The notes under the pieces are model-generated. The model was not told the origin of the DNA, searched no databases, and saw only the letters and a list, made by a program, of their open reading frames with translations. A DNA stretch of 15,411 nt, taken from an uncultured Collinsella sp. Its GTDB lineage: Bacteria; Actinomycetota; Coriobacteriia; Coriobacteriales; Coriobacteriaceae. The stretch lies in contig CAADVS010000051.1 of assembly GCA_900752545.1 (NCBI GenBank), positions 1 through 15,411 on the forward strand. The letters are read 5' to 3'. This document shows positions 13,412 through 15,411 of this stretch, in pieces (within the stretch, counting starts at the first letter, position 1; each line of letters begins with the position of its first letter). A program made the position numbers and the translations under genes.

Positions 13412-15411
13412 ATGACCCAGCCCTTGCCCTGGGAAAAGAATGCCGCGGTACCCGTGCCGCCCGCGCCGGAACCCGTGCCGCTCGATGCATACACTGCCCC
13501 CGCTGCGCCGGAGCCCGAACTCGTCCCGCTCGACATCTACGACGCTCCCGCGCCAGCACCCAAACCCACCAAGCCGCTCGTCGACATCGACAGCCTTAAT
13601 CCCGCCCAGCGCGAGGCCGTCCTGACCACCGAGGGCCCGTTGCTGGTGCTCGCCGGCGCCGGCTCGGGCAAGACCCGCGTCTTGACCTTCCGCATCGCAC
13701 ATATGCTCGGCGATCTGGGCGTTAAGCCTTGGCAGGTTCTTGCCATCACATTTACCAACAAGGCCGCGGCCGAGATGCGCGAGCGTCTGGCGGCGCTCAT
13801 CCCCAGCGGCACCCGCGGTATGTGGGTGTGCACCTTCCATGCCATGTGCGTGCGTATGCTGCGCGAGGACGCCGACCTGCTGGGCTACACCGGCCAGTTC
13901 ACCATCTACGATGACGATGACTCAAAGCGCATGGTGCGCGATATTATGCAGGCGCTCGGTATCGAGCAAAAGCAATTCCCCATCAATATGATCCGCAGCA
14001 AGATCAGTTCGGCCAAAAACGCCATGATCGGCCCCGAGGACATGCTCAAATCCGCCGACAGCCCCAACGACAAAAAGGCCGCGCAGGTCTACCTGGAGCT
14101 GGAACGCCGCCTGCGCGCCGCCAACGCGATGGACTTCGACGACCTGCTCGTGCGCACGCTTGAGCTGCTGCGCACCCGCCCCGAGGTGCTCGATAAGTAC
14201 CAAGAGCGCTTCCGCTACATTAGCGTCGACGAGTATCAGGACACCAACCACGTCCAGTACGAAATCGCCAACCTGCTGGCCGCCAAGTACCAAAACCTCA
14301 TGGTCGTGGGCGACGATGACCAGTCCATTTACAGCTGGCGTGGCGCCGACATCACCAATATCCTGGACTTTGAGAAGGATTTTAAAAACTGCAAGACCGT
14401 CAAGCTGGAGCAGAACTATCGTTCCACGGGTCATATCCTGAACGCCGCCAACGCCGTGGTACGCCACAACTCGCAGCGCAAGGACAAGCGCCTGTTTACG
14501 GCCGAGGGCGATGGCGAGAAGATCCAGGCCTTCCAGGCGAGCGACGAGCGCGACGAGGGCCGCTGGATTGCCGGCGAGATCGAGAAGCTGCATGCCAAAG
14601 GCACGAGCTACGACGACGTTGCCGTGTTCTATCGCACCAACGCCCAGTCGCGTATCCTCGAAGATATGTTCCTGCGCGCGGGCGTGCCCTACAAGATCGT
14701 GGGCGGCACGCGATTCTTCGACCGTGCCGAGATCCGTGATGTCATGGCCTACCTTAAGATGATCGTGAACCCGGCCGACGAGATGAGCGTCAAGCGCGTC
14801 ATCAACACACCGCGCCGTGGCATCGGCTCCACCTCGATCCAAAAAATCGAGCAGCTGGCGCGCGACAACCGTTGCTCGTTCTTCCAGGCTTGCGAGATTG
14901 CGTGTGCCGAAACCGGCATGTTTAGCGCCAAGGTCCGCAATGGCCTGTCAAGCTTTGTGTCGCTGGTGCGCGAGGGCCGCCGCATGGACGGCGAGCTCAA
15001 GGACGTCGTCGAGATGATTGTCGATAAGACGGGTCTGCTGCAGGCGTTTCGCGCCGAGGGCACCATGGAGTCTGAGAGCCGTGCCGAGAACATCCAGGAA
15101 TTCCTGGGCGTCGCTGCCGAATTTGAGGAGACGCACGAGGACATCGAGGGTACGCTCGAGAGCTTGGAAGAGCTGCGCGCAGCTGGTGTTGCCGACGTGC
15201 CTGCCGGCGCCGAGCCCGTCGTGGTGAGCGCGCCCGCGCCCGAACCGGGGCCATCTGCCCCGGCATCCTCGTTTGAGGCACTCGTCGGCGCGCGCGATGC
15301 CGCAGGTTCCAATCCGCTCGATAGCCTAGCCGCCCCGGCGCTCTCGCCGCAGGATGCCCTGGCCGCCGCCATCGCGGGCAACGCGTATGCCGCGCCGACG
15401 GGGATGCCGGC
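13412..15411 (+). CDS. pcrA: ATP-dependent DNA helicase PcrA/UvrD (partial, runs off the window)
   Basis: A superfamily 1A 3'-5' helicase used in nucleotide excision repair, removal of stalled complexes and plasmid replication. ATG 13412 follows AGGAG (13401-13405) at 6 bases; 666 codons are in the window and the frame stays open. Motifs: Walker A AGAGSGKT (81-88, Lys87), TFTNKAAAEM, motif II DEYQDT (273-278), motif III QSIYSWRGA (304-312), EQNYRST, VFYRTNAQSR, and the 2B-domain stretch NTPRRGIGSTSI. The C-terminal motifs V and VI are beyond the edge. Two oddities: residues 12-52 are a Pro-rich leader before the normal start DSLNPAQREAV, containing VPLDAYTAPA (22-31) and VPLDIYDAPA (38-47), and from about 590 to the edge the sequence is an Ala/Pro-rich, low-complexity insertion where relatives go directly from EFLxVxxEFE into the next helix. 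Confidence 0.96.
   Translation, partial: MTQPLPWEKNAAVPVPPAPEPVPLDAYTAPAAPEPELVPLDIYDAPAPAPKPTKPLVDIDSLNPAQREAVLTTEGPLLVLAGAGSGKTRVLTFRIAHMLGDLGVKPWQVLAITFTNKAAAEMRERLAALIPSGTRGMWVCTFHAMCVRMLREDADLLGYTGQFTIYDDDDSKRMVRDIMQALGIEQKQFPINMIRSKISSAKNAMIGPEDMLKSADSPNDKKAAQVYLELERRLRAANAMDFDDLLVRTLELLRTRPEVLDKYQERFRYISVDEYQDTNHVQYEIANLLAAKYQNLMVVGDDDQSIYSWRGADITNILDFEKDFKNCKTVKLEQNYRSTGHILNAANAVVRHNSQRKDKRLFTAEGDGEKIQAFQASDERDEGRWIAGEIEKLHAKGTSYDDVAVFYRTNAQSRILEDMFLRAGVPYKIVGGTRFFDRAEIRDVMAYLKMIVNPADEMSVKRVINTPRRGIGSTSIQKIEQLARDNRCSFFQACEIACAETGMFSAKVRNGLSSFVSLVREGRRMDGELKDVVEMIVDKTGLLQAFRAEGTMESESRAENIQEFLGVAAEFEETHEDIEGTLESLEELRAAGVADVPAGAEPVVVSAPAPEPGPSAPASSFEALVGARDAAGSNPLDSLAAPALSPQDALAAAIAGNAYAAPTGMP

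Noticed and set aside
13922..14842. A 306-residue minus-strand open frame across pcrA
   Set aside because: The opposite strand holds helicase motifs in perfect order; the minus frame has no domain and a biased composition.

Overview
The window looks like chromosome from a high-GC Gram-positive gut actinobacterium, most probably Coriobacteriia and perhaps Collinsella. I infer this from the G/C-rich third codon positions, the AGGAGG-type ribosome sites, the gene set and the style of the proteins (Ala/Pro/acidic extensions on PcrA and UppP). No rRNA or other marker gene is present, so the placement is tentative. I found no rRNA, tRNA, CRISPR array or prophage.

Layout: (1) Bases 1-60 encode the last residues of a transposase that resembles the IS110 family, followed by what may be the short right end of that element. 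(2) A secreted/membrane DUF2207 protein with a glycine-rich tail (223-2166, +) ends at a strong terminator and faces a GNAT acetyltransferase (2305-2946, -). (3) purH (3224-4831, +), the bifunctional last enzyme of purine synthesis, is followed by a terminator and by an unrecognised 236-244 residue protein. (4) A PucR-type regulator (5666-6847, -) is divergent from a two-gene operon: an ornithine-cyclodeaminase/mu-crystallin family protein (7065-8096) and a PLP fold-type I aminotransferase (8121-9250). The aminotransferase is broken by a one-base deletion near 8577. (5) A two-component system follows (9421-11145): an OmpR-type regulator and a small two-helix sensor kinase of the BceS (intramembrane-sensing) type, with no Bce-type ABC transporter beside it. 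(6) A non-coding stretch (11146-11452) holds a twin 27-base dyad repeat, a bidirectional terminator and a large nested hairpin. (7) A universal stress protein (11453-11890, -) is divergent from uppP (12139-13119, +), the undecaprenyl-diphosphate phosphatase, which starts at TTG and carries an acidic insertion. (8) pcrA/uvrD helicase (13412 to beyond the window) has a Pro-rich N-terminal extension and an Ala/Pro-rich insertion.

How the parts fit: genes 9421-13119 have an envelope-stress flavour (Bce-like sensor, UspA, UppP acting on the lipid carrier that bacitracin binds), though co-regulation is only inferred. The PucR-OCD-aminotransferase divergon looks like a small amine or amino-acid utilisation module under its own regulator. 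The most unusual material is non-coding: the twin dyads and the approximately 130-base nested inverted repeat between the kinase and the stress protein. I see no clear new defence or biosynthetic system.
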